From the NCBI GenBank assembly GCA_041665065.1, contig JBAYJM010000001.1, positions 50,861 through 114,860 on the forward strand: a DNA stretch of 64,000 bases, in the 5' to 3' direction. The translations under genes were made by a program, and so were the position numbers. This DNA is from JBAYJM01 sp041665065. Lineage in GTDB: Bacteria > Patescibacteriota > Patescibacteriia > 2-01-FULL-39-33. Of this stretch, positions 25,669 to 33,621 are shown piece after piece; within the stretch, counting starts at the first letter, position 1; each line of letters starts with the position of its first letter. A model generated the notes under the pieces. That model searched no databases, was not told where the DNA came from, and saw nothing but the letters and a program-made list of their open reading frames with translations.

Positions 25669-26538
25669 ATGAAGCCTTATCAGAAAATATTAGAACAGCA
25701 AGAAAAAGGACATTTTTTTGTTATACAACATATTTGGGGTCAAAGTGACAGCGGAGTATATAATGAACTGGTTGACGTCTGGAATGAAAAAGCTGGCATT
25801 GATGATAATATTTTTATCTTGTCTAAAAAATATTTTGGACTCAGATCTGTGGTTAAAACTCTTAAGAAGATGGGAGTTATTTTTGAAATTGTTGGGAAAG
25901 GTGAGGATGAGACTAGGCTGATAAAGATTACAAAAGATAACAATAGAAAATTAGAGCCAATTATTTTTGATAACTTTATAAATTTTAAATTCGCCGGTTT
26001 AGAATATAAAGTTGATGCCGGCCAGGCGATTTTTTCCAGAAATAAATTAGATGAGGGTACTGAATTTCTACTTAAAACCGCCCTCGAGCATGTTGGTGAT
26101 CTAAACGGTAAGGCTATCGGTGATCTCGGCGGGGGCTGGGGAGCAATAAGCTTAATATTGGGCACCACTTTTCCTCAAAGCCAAATTATTGCTTTTGAAA
26201 ATGAGTTTTCTTCTATCAAGGCTTTTTCAAAAAACGTAGAAGATTTGCATAATATTACTTTATTTAATTCTGATATTGCATCTTTAACGGATGAAAATAT
26301 ACAAAAATATTATAATAAGTTGGACTATATTATATCTAATCCTCCTTTGCATGTTACAACCAAACAACGCGAAGACATCTGTCAAAATATGGGCAAGTTT
26401 ATTAAAAAAGGCGGCGAAATATTTGTAGTGACGGAAGGGCGCTTTATTAGCATGTATGAAAAACAATTAGCTAGTATTTTTAAAATAACGGGAAGCTTTG
26501 ATTATAAGAGATTTAGGGTTTTTCAATGTGTAAAGTAG
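25669..26538 (+). CDS. RsmC-like class I methyltransferase
   Basis: A 289-residue protein. The C-terminal half is a class I methyltransferase: IGDLGGGWGAISL as motif I, then YIISNPPLHVTTK with the NPPLH motif typical of N-methyltransferases acting on a base amino group in RNA (RsmC/RlmG, 16S or 23S rRNA m2G). The N-terminal ~110 residues would be the degenerate first domain seen in RsmC. The likely target is an rRNA guanine; which one cannot be told. Confidence 0.8.
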   Translation: MKPYQKILEQQEKGHFFVIQHIWGQSDSGVYNELVDVWNEKAGIDDNIFILSKKYFGLRSVVKTLKKMGVIFEIVGKGEDETRLIKITKDNNRKLEPIIFDNFINFKFAGLEYKVDAGQAIFSRNKLDEGTEFLLKTALEHVGDLNGKAIGDLGGGWGAISLILGTTFPQSQIIAFENEFSSIKAFSKNVEDLHNITLFNSDIASLTDENIQKYYNKLDYIISNPPLHVTTKQREDICQNMGKFIKKGGEIFVVTEGRFISMYEKQLASIFKITGSFDYKRFRVFQCVK

Positions 26539-26545
26539 TAATTAG

Positions 26546-26659
26546 TTGACATTTCAAAGTATTATTATATAATGACGATATATATCGTCGTTTTTTAATT
26601 AACAATAATTACTGTAAATTGAGACTACATATAATATTATAAATTATATAATGACGATA
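26546..26659 (+). promoter_or_regulatory. Promoter with palindromic operator and 17-base direct repeat
   Basis: TTGACA (26546-26551), a 16-base spacer and TATAAT (26568-26573). Directly downstream, around the expected +1, is the perfect palindrome GACGATATATATCGTC (26574-26589). The 17-mer ATTATATAATGACGATA occurs twice, at 26564-26580 and 26643-26659, so the second copy repeats the -10 and one palindrome half 79 bases later. This fits an operator for the TrmB-type regulator encoded next at 26696, i.e. autoregulation, possibly by looping. Binding itself is inferred. Confidence 0.65.
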
Positions 26660-26695
26660 ATGATAGACTAAAATATCAATAAATACCATAATTAT

Positions 26696-27475
26696 ATGAT
26701 AAACAAGATTCAGCAAAATCAGATCAAGGACGCACTTTTACAATTAGGGTTGTCCGAAAAAGAAGCATTAGTTTATTTAGCAATTTTGCAGTCTGGAGAA
26801 ACCTCTATTATAAATATTACAGGAGAGACGGGCTTAAGTCGGGGAACTTGCTTTGACATAGTCGAAAGGCTGATTCGTGATGGTTTTGTCGCTGAGATTA
26901 AAAGGGGCAAGAAGAGAAGGATCGTAGTAGAAAGCCCTACGGGAAATTTTTATAAGGTACTTGATGGCTTGCATGATAAATTTACGCGAACTAAAAAGAT
27001 GGTAGAAGAAGTTTTGCCACTAATAAAAAGCATTGGCAGTGAACAAGATTTCAAGCCACAAATCAGAGTATATTCAGGAGAGTCAGGATTTAAAAAAGTT
27101 TGGGATGAAATATTTTCCTCGGAGGTTGGAGAATTTTTAAGTATTGCCAGGGTTGAAACATTTGTGAAATTTGCGGGCGAAGATTTTCTCATTAGCATCC
27201 AAAATAGGAAGATCAAGGCGGGGATGTCTAGCCGAGCAATTAATGAGAATTCGGATCTGGCTAATAAGTTGGTGGCCGCTGATAATATTTCCAATCGTGA
27301 GACCAGACTTATCCCAATCGGCATGGAATTTCCTTCTACTGAAATAATTTATGGCGACAAGATCGCCATGTTTTCGACTCGCGATGAAAATATTGTGGTA
27401 GTTATTGAAAGTCGGGATTTTGCTTCGACACATCGGGCATATTTTGAAATGATGTGGAAATTTTTAGAAAAGTAA
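26696..27475 (+). CDS. TrmB family transcriptional regulator
   Basis: A 259-residue regulator. Residues ~10-80 form the TrmB winged helix (LGLSEKEALVYLAILQSGETSI, then GLSRGTCFDIVERLIRDGFV), followed by a short coiled coil and a C-terminal ligand-binding-like domain with IRVYSGESGFKKVWDEI and IPIGMEFPSTEIIYGDKIAMFS. TrmB proteins sense sugars or other metabolites. Upstream palindromic repeats suggest autoregulation. The next gene encodes a solute-binding protein, a possible target or signal source, but a terminator lies between them. Confidence 0.88.
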   Translation: MINKIQQNQIKDALLQLGLSEKEALVYLAILQSGETSIINITGETGLSRGTCFDIVERLIRDGFVAEIKRGKKRRIVVESPTGNFYKVLDGLHDKFTRTKKMVEEVLPLIKSIGSEQDFKPQIRVYSGESGFKKVWDEIFSSEVGEFLSIARVETFVKFAGEDFLISIQNRKIKAGMSSRAINENSDLANKLVAADNISNRETRLIPIGMEFPSTEIIYGDKIAMFSTRDENIVVVIESRDFASTHRAYFEMMWKFLEK

Positions 27476-27493
27476 TTGAAAAAATAAGTTTAG

Positions 27494-27527
27494 AAACTAA
27501 AATCCGCCACAAGGCGGGTTTTAGTTT
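27494..27527 (+). terminator. Intrinsic terminator after the TrmB regulator
   Basis: AAACTAAAATCCGCC (27494-27508), loop ACAA, GGCGGGTTTTAGTTT (27513-27527): a 15-base stem with one wobble, with the T-run inside the 3' arm. Confidence 0.85.
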
Positions 27528-27554
27528 GAGAAATAATTAATTATTAAAAATTAT

Positions 27555-28688
27555 ATGTCAAAAAAACTTAAAATTGTTTTTTGGATAGGGATTGTCGTTA
27601 TTATTGTCGTAGTCGCATTCTTTATTTTACAAAAACCAGATACAAAAACTGCAGGCACAGAACCGCATAAGATAGGGGTTGTCATGTCTCTTACGGGCAA
27701 TGCTGCTGAATATGGCGACTCAACCCTCAAGGGCATGCAAGTAGCCTTGGATGAAATAAACATCGATGCCAAAAAAATGGATATAATTTTAGAAGATGAC
27801 AATTCTACTGCGACCGGAGCGGTCAGTGCTTTCCATAAAATAATCGCTGCGAATAATGTTCCAGTAGTCGTTGGCTTCTTGGTAAGCGGTGGTGCAGTTG
27901 CTAGCGCTCCCGTTGCCAATGAATCAAAAGTAGTCATGATTAGCACTTTATGCGGGACAGACGACTTGAAAGATGCCGGAGATTATGTTTTTAGAATTCG
28001 TGAAAGCGGGAAAGCGCATAGTTTGGCGATGGCAAAATTTTTGAAGGAGAATTTGAAAAAGGATTCGGTGGCGCTTTTTTACGCTAGTGCCATAAATGGA
28101 GTTTCTTATGCTGACAATTTTAAGCGGGAGTTTGAAAGGCTGGGAGGCAAAGTAGTTTTTGAAGATCAATATATTGAAAAGAGTAATGATTTTAGATCTA
28201 GTCTGAGCAAGCTAAAGGGTGTGAATCCTGAGGCGGTGTATATTGCCGGAATGGCTCCAGATATGGGTTTGATTATCAATCAGGCCAATGAATTAGGAAT
28301 AAAGACGCAGTGGCTAGCTTCGCCTGGCGCTGAAAACTCTAAAATTTTAGAGATTACCAAGGGGGCGGCCGAAGGTTTAATTTTTACAACCCCACTATTT
28401 CGTTCTGATTCAAAAAATGAGCAAGTAGAAAAATTTGTGGAGAATTATAGGAAAAAATATGGTGAAGATCCTGATTTTGCCTCAGCTAATGGATATGATG
28501 TAATTAAGTTAGTTAATGATATGATCAATAAATATGGCTATGATGCCGATAAGATCAAGGCTGGCTTGTATGGTGTTGTAAATTTTGATGGTATGGGCGG
28601 GACATTTTCTTTTGACCAGTTTGGAGAAGTTGAAAAGCCAGTTATGTTTAGAACGGTAAAAGATGGCAAGTTTGTTGAGTATAGATAG
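27555..28688 (+). CDS. Membrane-anchored branched-chain amino acid type solute-binding protein
   Basis: A 377-residue type I periplasmic-binding-fold protein of the LivJ/leucine-binding class. An uncleaved-looking N-terminal membrane segment (residues 7-25, no lipobox cysteine) is followed by KIGVVMSLTGNAAEYGDSTLKGMQVALDEIN, the typical start of these proteins, then DDNSTATGAVSAFHK and later ASANGYDVIKLV. It would bind a small amino acid-like ligand outside the cell. No permease or ATPase genes are adjacent, so it may serve as a sensor or use a distant transporter. Confidence 0.88.
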   Translation: MSKKLKIVFWIGIVVIIVVVAFFILQKPDTKTAGTEPHKIGVVMSLTGNAAEYGDSTLKGMQVALDEINIDAKKMDIILEDDNSTATGAVSAFHKIIAANNVPVVVGFLVSGGAVASAPVANESKVVMISTLCGTDDLKDAGDYVFRIRESGKAHSLAMAKFLKENLKKDSVALFYASAINGVSYADNFKREFERLGGKVVFEDQYIEKSNDFRSSLSKLKGVNPEAVYIAGMAPDMGLIINQANELGIKTQWLASPGAENSKILEITKGAAEGLIFTTPLFRSDSKNEQVEKFVENYRKKYGEDPDFASANGYDVIKLVNDMINKYGYDADKIKAGLYGVVNFDGMGGTFSFDQFGEVEKPVMFRTVKDGKFVEYR

Positions 28689-28698
28689 TAATTTGTTT

Positions 28699-29400
28699 TT
28701 ATAGTTTTTTCATTTTATAACAGGCAATCCCATCTTTAATATATTGGTTTGTCAGCAGAGGATAAAATTTCTCTTTTTCTATTTTTACTTTTTTAAAATC
28801 AATGAGTTTTAATTCTATGTTTTTATTTGTTAGTAATTTCCCATAGACATAAAATATTTTTTTGTTCCCAGTTATTTTATTGTCTGGCAATTGATGTATA
28901 TTTTTAATAAAGTTTTCCAAAATTAAAGTGCACCTATTTATTATTAATTTTCTTGGCCTATTTTTACTGCCGAATTCCAATTCAATTGCATTTTTAAGTA
29001 TTTGGCTAATTGGTCCTTTTGGATCTGGCCATAATAAAACTTTTTTTAGGTTTATAAATTCTAGCGGAAAAGTTTTTGATAATTTTTTACGAGGCATAAT
29101 GATAAAATCATCAGTTCCTTGGCTGGCTTCATGCAGGTCAATTATATAGCGATATTTTTTAGCAATTTTAAAATTCTCGAAAGCGATTCTTTCTTCATAA
29201 ATTTTTGATTTGGCATCTCCGGGATACGAGCGATTCAAATCAGCTTCAATAAGGCGGACATTTTTTTCAAGTGCTTTTGGATTGGCAATTAAAACGTCAA
29301 AATATTTTTCTAATCCTTTGTTTTCTAAAATTTTTACAGCCTCAATTCCAATTTTTTCATTGCCATGAGTGGCGATGATAAATAAAATTTGTTTTTTCAT
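28699..29400 (-). CDS. Succinylglutamate desuccinylase/aspartoacylase-like zinc hydrolase (M14 family)
   Basis: A 233-residue protein. The zinc ligands of the aspartoacylase group are visible as THGNE (His12, Glu15) and DLHEA (His90), with the conserved EADLNRSYPG between. These enzymes remove acyl groups from amino acids or cut peptides. The ATG at 29400 is chosen: the upstream in-frame extension to 29490 runs through the inverted repeat and into the neighbouring GNAT gene. Convergent with the solute-binding protein gene. Substrate unknown. Confidence 0.85.
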   Translation of the reverse strand: MKKQILFIIATHGNEKIGIEAVKILENKGLEKYFDVLIANPKALEKNVRLIEADLNRSYPGDAKSKIYEERIAFENFKIAKKYRYIIDLHEASQGTDDFIIMPRKKLSKTFPLEFINLKKVLLWPDPKGPISQILKNAIELEFGSKNRPRKLIINRCTLILENFIKNIHQLPDNKITGNKKIFYVYGKLLTNKNIELKLIDFKKVKIEKEKFYPLLTNQYIKDGIACYKMKKL

Positions 29401-29425
29401 ATATTTATTAATAAGTTTTAATTTT

Positions 29426-29452
29426 GAGGCAGGCAAACGGTTTGCTTGCCTC
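29426..29452. repeat. Perfect-length inverted repeat between two minus-strand genes
   Basis: GAGGCAGGCAAA (29426-29437) and TTTGCTTGCCTC (29441-29452) form a 12-base stem with one G-T pair. It follows the GNAT gene in the direction of transcription. There is no clear T-tract, so it may be a processing or weak termination hairpin. Confidence 0.55.
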
Positions 29453-29471
29453 AATAAAACACGGATTGCGG

Positions 29472-30026
29472 TTAGAGTTCGAGAACCCAATAACTTCTTT
29501 GATGCTCGTTTGCATCAATAACATCGAGTTCTACAAACCCCAACCCTTTGTAAAGGGCGCGAGCCGGTTCTGCTCGGAGGTCGGTTCGCAGAAGAATGGT
29601 CTCGTGGCCGGTTTTGATGGCCCATTCCAAAAGGCATTCGCTTAGTTCTCGACCAGCTCCTTTGAGTCGGCAGTTGGAATCAACACCGAGTTCATCAATG
29701 TAAAACACTTCGCCATTTTCGAAAAATCGATCCATCTGCGAAGTTCCCGAGATGTTTTGCATGTCTTCCATGCTGACACGATAGCCCCAAGTGAAGCCGA
29801 TGATGGCGTCGTTTGACTTGGGATCGGTTGGAAGTGCAAGGAATCCTCGGGATTGTCCGCGCGCGAGCTCTTCTTTGAGCTCTTGCAATACAATTTCAGT
29901 CGTCCAGAAATCCTCATTCCACGGCGGTTCTCTCCAGATTTCGCAATAGAGCGAGGCGCACCCTTCCAAGACGGAAAGAGGCGTTTGATCCAGGCTTATC
30001 ACCTCGATTCGATATCCTTTTTGCAT
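29472..30026 (-). CDS. GC-rich GNAT family N-acetyltransferase
   Basis: A 184-residue GNAT acetyltransferase that would transfer acetyl from acetyl-CoA to an amine. The C-terminal part shows YIDELGVDSNCRLKGAGREL (motif A, with the R/Q-x2-G-x-G/A pyrophosphate loop as RLKGAG) and ALYKGLGFVELD (motif B). The ATG at 30026 is chosen because AAGGAA precedes it at normal spacing; an in-frame ATG at 30071 has no ribosome-binding site and lies against the terminator of the next gene. Composition is GC-rich (32 of 60 at 29581-29640), unlike its neighbours, suggesting acquisition. Substrate unknown. Confidence 0.8.
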   Translation of the reverse strand: MQKGYRIEVISLDQTPLSVLEGCASLYCEIWREPPWNEDFWTTEIVLQELKEELARGQSRGFLALPTDPKSNDAIIGFTWGYRVSMEDMQNISGTSQMDRFFENGEVFYIDELGVDSNCRLKGAGRELSECLLEWAIKTGHETILLRTDLRAEPARALYKGLGFVELDVIDANEHQRSYWVLEL

Positions 30027-30073
30027 GTCACGATTCCTTATTGTTACATGCTTGGTGTTTGGGTTTTTCATAT

Positions 30074-30101
30074 AAAAAACCCCTTCCCACTCGGGAAGGG
30101 G
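30074..30101 (-). terminator. Terminator of the TrpR-like gene
   Basis: CCCCTTCCC (30080-30088) pairs with GGGAAGGGG (30093-30101); the A-tract at 30074-30079 gives a U-run on the minus strand. Confidence 0.88.
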
Positions 30102-30123
30102 TTGAGTTTATATTTTAAAAATA

Positions 30124-30444
30124 TCAACGCAGCTCTTTCCCGATTGAGGAAGAGCTATAATGATTTATTCTTTTTGAAATTAAATTATATCCGCCGGTTC
30201 CGTTATTTAACCAAAGCGCGACACGGCTGACAGTAGTTGTGCTGACTTTTAATTTTTCGGCAATCTCACGATAGGGCATTTTCTTCTCCAAAAGCTTCAC
30301 TATTTCCCAGCGCTCGCTCATTTCCTTGATTTCTTCAACCGTACAGAGGTCACGAAAAAATAACTCGCATTCTTTTGTGGTTTTTAATGATAGGATGGCT
30401 TCAAAAAGCCTGTTAGTTTGTTTGTTAAATTTAAATTGTTTCAT
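30124..30444 (-). CDS. TrpR-like regulator, YerC/YecD family
   Basis: A 106-residue protein matching the YerC/YecD branch of the Trp repressor superfamily. LFFRDLCTVEEIKEMSERWEIVKLL is the conserved helical core, and MPYREIAEKLKVSTTTVSRVALWL is the helix-turn-helix. Such proteins bind DNA as dimers. The targets are not defined; in this organism class the family is widespread and not tied to tryptophan genes. Confidence 0.9.
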   Translation of the reverse strand: MKQFKFNKQTNRLFEAILSLKTTKECELFFRDLCTVEEIKEMSERWEIVKLLEKKMPYREIAEKLKVSTTTVSRVALWLNNGTGGYNLISKRINHYSSSSIGKELR

Positions 30445-30511
30445 ATCTGTATCACTGTATTACTATACTAACACAGAATAAATACAATGTCAAGAATATA
30501 ATTTATTAATT

Positions 30512-30532
30512 AAAAAAACCGCCTAAAGGCGG
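30512..30532 (-). terminator. Terminator downstream of the orphan GC-rich gene
   Basis: CCGCC (30519-30523), TAAA loop, GGCGG (30528-30532), with an A-tract at 30512-30518 that reads as Us on the minus strand. A second hairpin, GGAGAAG (30597-30603) with CTTCTCC (30623-30629), lies between it and the gene. Confidence 0.8.
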
Positions 30533-30637
30533 GTAATGTGTGTTTGTTATTTTATTACTCTCAAAAGCAACAATAGGATTATTACTTTAATTGAGTGGAG
30601 AAGGCAAGGGTAGGACTTGTATCTTCTCCGATTTGAA

Positions 30638-31111
30638 CTAAATACCGATGACCTCCTTGGCTTTGAGCAAGTCGATCATTCTGCGAACTTCTTGCGTGTT
30701 GGGCATGCAACCGTAACCATCATGCAGGTTAAAAGCGGCTTCAGCCTCACTCGCACGTCCAGCTTTCGCGAAGAGAAACGCTGAAGTGAGGTACAGCTTT
30801 TTATGGAACATTTCCTTGGCCATCTCGATGATAGCGTCTGTCTCGACAGGACTGTCGATTGTTTCCCGGAGTTTGACGTACATCCAGTACCCGAGCAGAT
30901 CGGCCAACTTATCACATTCCTCAGAAAGCCACGGTCTGCAGTCGGGGGCATTTAAGTAGAACCAGGCTATGAATTTGGAAACTCCCTGAGCGTCTTTGCG
31001 GTCTGCCATATACCGCAAGAGGGATTCGGGGTGACCTGGGTTCTTGGTGAGGCAGTCATCCCACCGACCAAAGCTCACCAACACATACATGGGCAACCAG
31101 CTCATATTCAT
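30638..31111 (-). CDS. GC-rich orphan protein of unknown function
   Basis: A 157-residue protein that I do not recognise. It is mostly helical-looking with many aromatic residues (WLPMYVLVSFGRWDD, FIAWFYLNAPDCRPW) and a C-terminal part, FLFAKAGRASEAEAAFNLH, reminiscent of a TPR-type helix pair. There is no signal peptide. ATG 31111 is chosen because GAGGG precedes it by 7 bases; the upstream TTG at 31138 has no such site. The gene is GC-richer than its surroundings and has a consensus promoter and its own terminator, so it is a self-contained unit, probably acquired. Confidence 0.6.
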   Translation of the reverse strand: MNMSWLPMYVLVSFGRWDDCLTKNPGHPESLLRYMADRKDAQGVSKFIAWFYLNAPDCRPWLSEECDKLADLLGYWMYVKLRETIDSPVETDAIIEMAKEMFHKKLYLTSAFLFAKAGRASEAEAAFNLHDGYGCMPNTQEVRRMIDLLKAKEVIGI

Positions 31112-31234
31112 ATTTTTTCCCTCGTAAGGCCAGGCCAAGATTTATTACTTTCATCCTCAAACTCACAAGAGCCCAGGATTTTTAATGCTTTATGGTACAA
31201 ATTCTTTGTGAACGTTACTCACATTGAATACATT

Positions 31235-31263
31235 ATTATATCATAGTTAAATCATTTTGTCAA
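31235..31263 (-). promoter_or_regulatory. Consensus promoter of the orphan gene
   Basis: On the minus strand, TTGACA (31258-31263), exactly 17 bases, and TATAAT (31235-31240): a perfect sigma-70 promoter. It implies a leader of about 115 bases before the start at 31111. Confidence 0.85.
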
Positions 31264-31294
31264 ATATATTTGCTAAGTTTATTTAAAATAAAAT

Positions 31295-31320
31295 AAAAAA
31301 ACCGCCCCAGCAAGGGGCGG
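31295..31320 (-). terminator. Terminator of the thrS operon
   Basis: CCGCCCC (31302-31308) pairs with GGGGCGG (31314-31320), with an A-tract at 31295-31301 on the plus strand. Confidence 0.88.
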
Positions 31321-31336
31321 AAAATTTGATATGAAT

Positions 31337-33067
31337 TTATTTTTTCTCTGTAATTTCTTTTTTAATTCCTTCGATAAATTTTGTTAAATCCTGCGATCCA
31401 AGATCGCCTTCGCTCCTTTTGCGGACGGCGACAGTCTTAGATTCGACTTCTTTTTCGCCGACTACTAATATATATGGTGTCTTTTGTTTTTCGGCATTTC
31501 TAATTCTTTTGCCAAGCGATTCATCGCTATTATCAAATTCAACTCTAATCCCATTTTCTAAAAGAATATTTTTAACTTCTTCGCCGTACTCATTAAATTT
31601 TTCAGATACAGGGATTATAACCGCTTGAACAGGAGAGAGCCAAATTGGAAATGCGCCGGCATAATGTTCAATTAAAACTCCGAAAAATCTTTCCATTGAA
31701 CCGTAAATAACGCGATGAATCATTACTGGACGTTTTTCTTTGCCATCAGAATCAATATAATTTAAATTAAATCTTTCTGGCATATTCATATCCAATTGAA
31801 TTGTTCCGCATTGCCATGTTCTGCCAATCGCATCTTTGATTTTAATATCAATTTTTGGTCCATAGAAAGCTCCATCACCCTCATTAATATCATATTCTTT
31901 TCCTGTGCTATCAAGCGCTTCTTTTAATCCATTTGTTGCCATTTCCCAAGCCTCATCCGAGCCGATTGATTTTTCTGGGCGTGTGGAAAGTTCAAGGGAG
32001 TAAGTTAAGCCGAATGCAGAATACATTTTGTCTACTAATTTTAATACTCCAAGAATTTCATCTTTGATTTGATCTGGTCGCATATAAATATGGGCATCAT
32101 CTTGATGGAATACTCTAACTCTAAATAGCCCTGACAATACTCCTGACAATTCATGCCTATGTACCAATCCAATTTCTCCCATACGAAGTGGCAAATCGCG
32201 ATATGAATGAATATCTTCGCCATACATCAACATTCCACCGGGGCAATTCATCGGTTTGATAGCATATTCCATATCATCAATCTTGCTTTCATACATATTT
32301 TCACGATAATTTTCCCAGTGGCCGGATGTTTCCCATAACTTTCGAGATAACATGATTGGAGTTTTGATTTCATCATATCCGGCTTCTCTATGTGCTTCTC
32401 TCCAAAAGTTTAGTAGCTCATTCCAAATGATCATTCCTTTTGGTTTGAAAAAAGGAAAACCAGGACCTTCATCATGGAAAGAAAATAATTCTAATTCCTT
32501 GCCTAATTTTTTATGATCTCTTTTTTCAGCCTCTTCTAAAAGTTTTAAATAATCAAAAAGTTCTTGCTTGGTGGCAAACGCAGTGCCGTAGATCCTTTGC
32601 AACATTTTATTTTTTTCATCGCCACGCCAATATGCTCCGGCAATTTTCATTAATTTAAAAATTCCCAGTTCTTTGGTGGTTTCAACATGAGGGCCTCGGC
32701 ATAAATCTTCAAATTCTCCGACTTTATAAAAACTAACCATTGTTTCGCCGCCTTTTTCTAGGTCTTCAATCAGCTCTTTCTTGTACGGCTGGTCTTTAAC
32801 TCTTTTTAAAGCTTCTTTAATCGGCAGTTCTGTTTTGGTAAATTCTAATTTTTTCTTGATGATTTCTTCCATTTTCTTTTCGATCTTTTTCAAATCTTCG
32901 GGAGAGAAAGTCTTATCGCCCAAATCAAAGTCATAGTAAAAGCCTTCTTCAATTGTCGGGCCGATTGCAAATTTTACATCTTCAAAAAGCTCTTTGACGG
33001 CATAAGCCATGATGTGAGAAGTTGAATGCCTTATTTTATCCAATTGTTCGTTAATTTGTTTTGCCAT
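31337..33067 (-). CDS. thrS: Threonyl-tRNA synthetase without TGS domain
   Basis: A 576-residue class II synthetase that charges tRNA-Thr. It begins directly in the editing domain, with HSTSH (HxxxH) and later CRGPH (CxxxH), the editing-site residues that remove mischarged serine. The N-terminal TGS domain (about 60 residues in E. coli ThrRS of 642) is absent. The catalytic core has the zinc-binding MNCPGG, motif 2 region RHELSGVLSGLFRVR, and the C-terminal anticodon domain from about residue 475. It is the third gene of a T-box controlled operon; 4 bases separate it from the upstream GNAT gene. Confidence 0.97.
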   Translation of the reverse strand: MAKQINEQLDKIRHSTSHIMAYAVKELFEDVKFAIGPTIEEGFYYDFDLGDKTFSPEDLKKIEKKMEEIIKKKLEFTKTELPIKEALKRVKDQPYKKELIEDLEKGGETMVSFYKVGEFEDLCRGPHVETTKELGIFKLMKIAGAYWRGDEKNKMLQRIYGTAFATKQELFDYLKLLEEAEKRDHKKLGKELELFSFHDEGPGFPFFKPKGMIIWNELLNFWREAHREAGYDEIKTPIMLSRKLWETSGHWENYRENMYESKIDDMEYAIKPMNCPGGMLMYGEDIHSYRDLPLRMGEIGLVHRHELSGVLSGLFRVRVFHQDDAHIYMRPDQIKDEILGVLKLVDKMYSAFGLTYSLELSTRPEKSIGSDEAWEMATNGLKEALDSTGKEYDINEGDGAFYGPKIDIKIKDAIGRTWQCGTIQLDMNMPERFNLNYIDSDGKEKRPVMIHRVIYGSMERFFGVLIEHYAGAFPIWLSPVQAVIIPVSEKFNEYGEEVKNILLENGIRVEFDNSDESLGKRIRNAEKQKTPYILVVGEKEVESKTVAVRKRSEGDLGSQDLTKFIEGIKKEITEKK

Positions 33068-33071
33068 ATTT

Positions 33072-33614
33072 TTATTTTAATTTTTTATAATCACTTTTTA
33101 ACATTGCCATTATTATCTCATCCCAAAATCTTCCGTATCGATATATGCTTTGTCTTTTTATTCCCTCTTTTTTTAATCCGCATTTAGCATAGCATTTAAT
33201 GCCACCTATATTTCCCTCATAAACAGATAAGCCAAAACGATTAAGTTTAAGAGTGTTAAAAGAATATTTTATTATTGTTTTTAAAACGTCTTGGCCATAT
33301 CCTTTATTCCAATAATTTTTGTCTCCAATCATAATGCCCCATTCAGTTTTTTTATTTTCTTTGCTTAGTGAATGCAGATCTGTACTGCCAATATGGACTC
33401 CGTCTTTTGTATAGATCGACCAAAGCACTTGCTCTTTATTTTCAGCAATTTTTTTAATGTACTGTTTTTCTTTTACAAGAGTCAAGCCTTTGTTTTGCCT
33501 GCCTAAAAATTTTATAACTTCTTCATCCTGGAACCATTTTACAAAGCTTGGCGCCTCTTTAAGGTTGATTGGTTTTAAAATAATTTTTTTGCCTTTTAAA
33601 ATTGGACCGTACAT
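33072..33614 (-). CDS. RimJ/RimL-type GNAT acetyltransferase
   Basis: A 180-residue acetyltransferase of the ribosomal-protein/antibiotic acetylation type. IILKPINLKEAPSFVKWF at the start, YWNKGYGQDVLKTIIKYSF as the acetyl-CoA binding motif A, and NIGGIKCYAKCGLKKEGIKRQ as the C-terminal signature. It is the second gene of the thrS operon, so it should rise when charged tRNA-Thr is scarce. Its target (a protein N terminus or a small molecule) is unknown. Confidence 0.87.
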   Translation of the reverse strand: MYGPILKGKKIILKPINLKEAPSFVKWFQDEEVIKFLGRQNKGLTLVKEKQYIKKIAENKEQVLWSIYTKDGVHIGSTDLHSLSKENKKTEWGIMIGDKNYWNKGYGQDVLKTIIKYSFNTLKLNRFGLSVYEGNIGGIKCYAKCGLKKEGIKRQSIYRYGRFWDEIIMAMLKSDYKKLK

Positions 33615-33621
33615 ATCATTT

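Noticed and set aside
29398..29490. N-terminal extension of the M14-type hydrolase frame
   Set aside because: It passes through the 29426-29452 inverted repeat and into the end of the GNAT gene; the HGNE motif is at its usual distance from the ATG at 29400.
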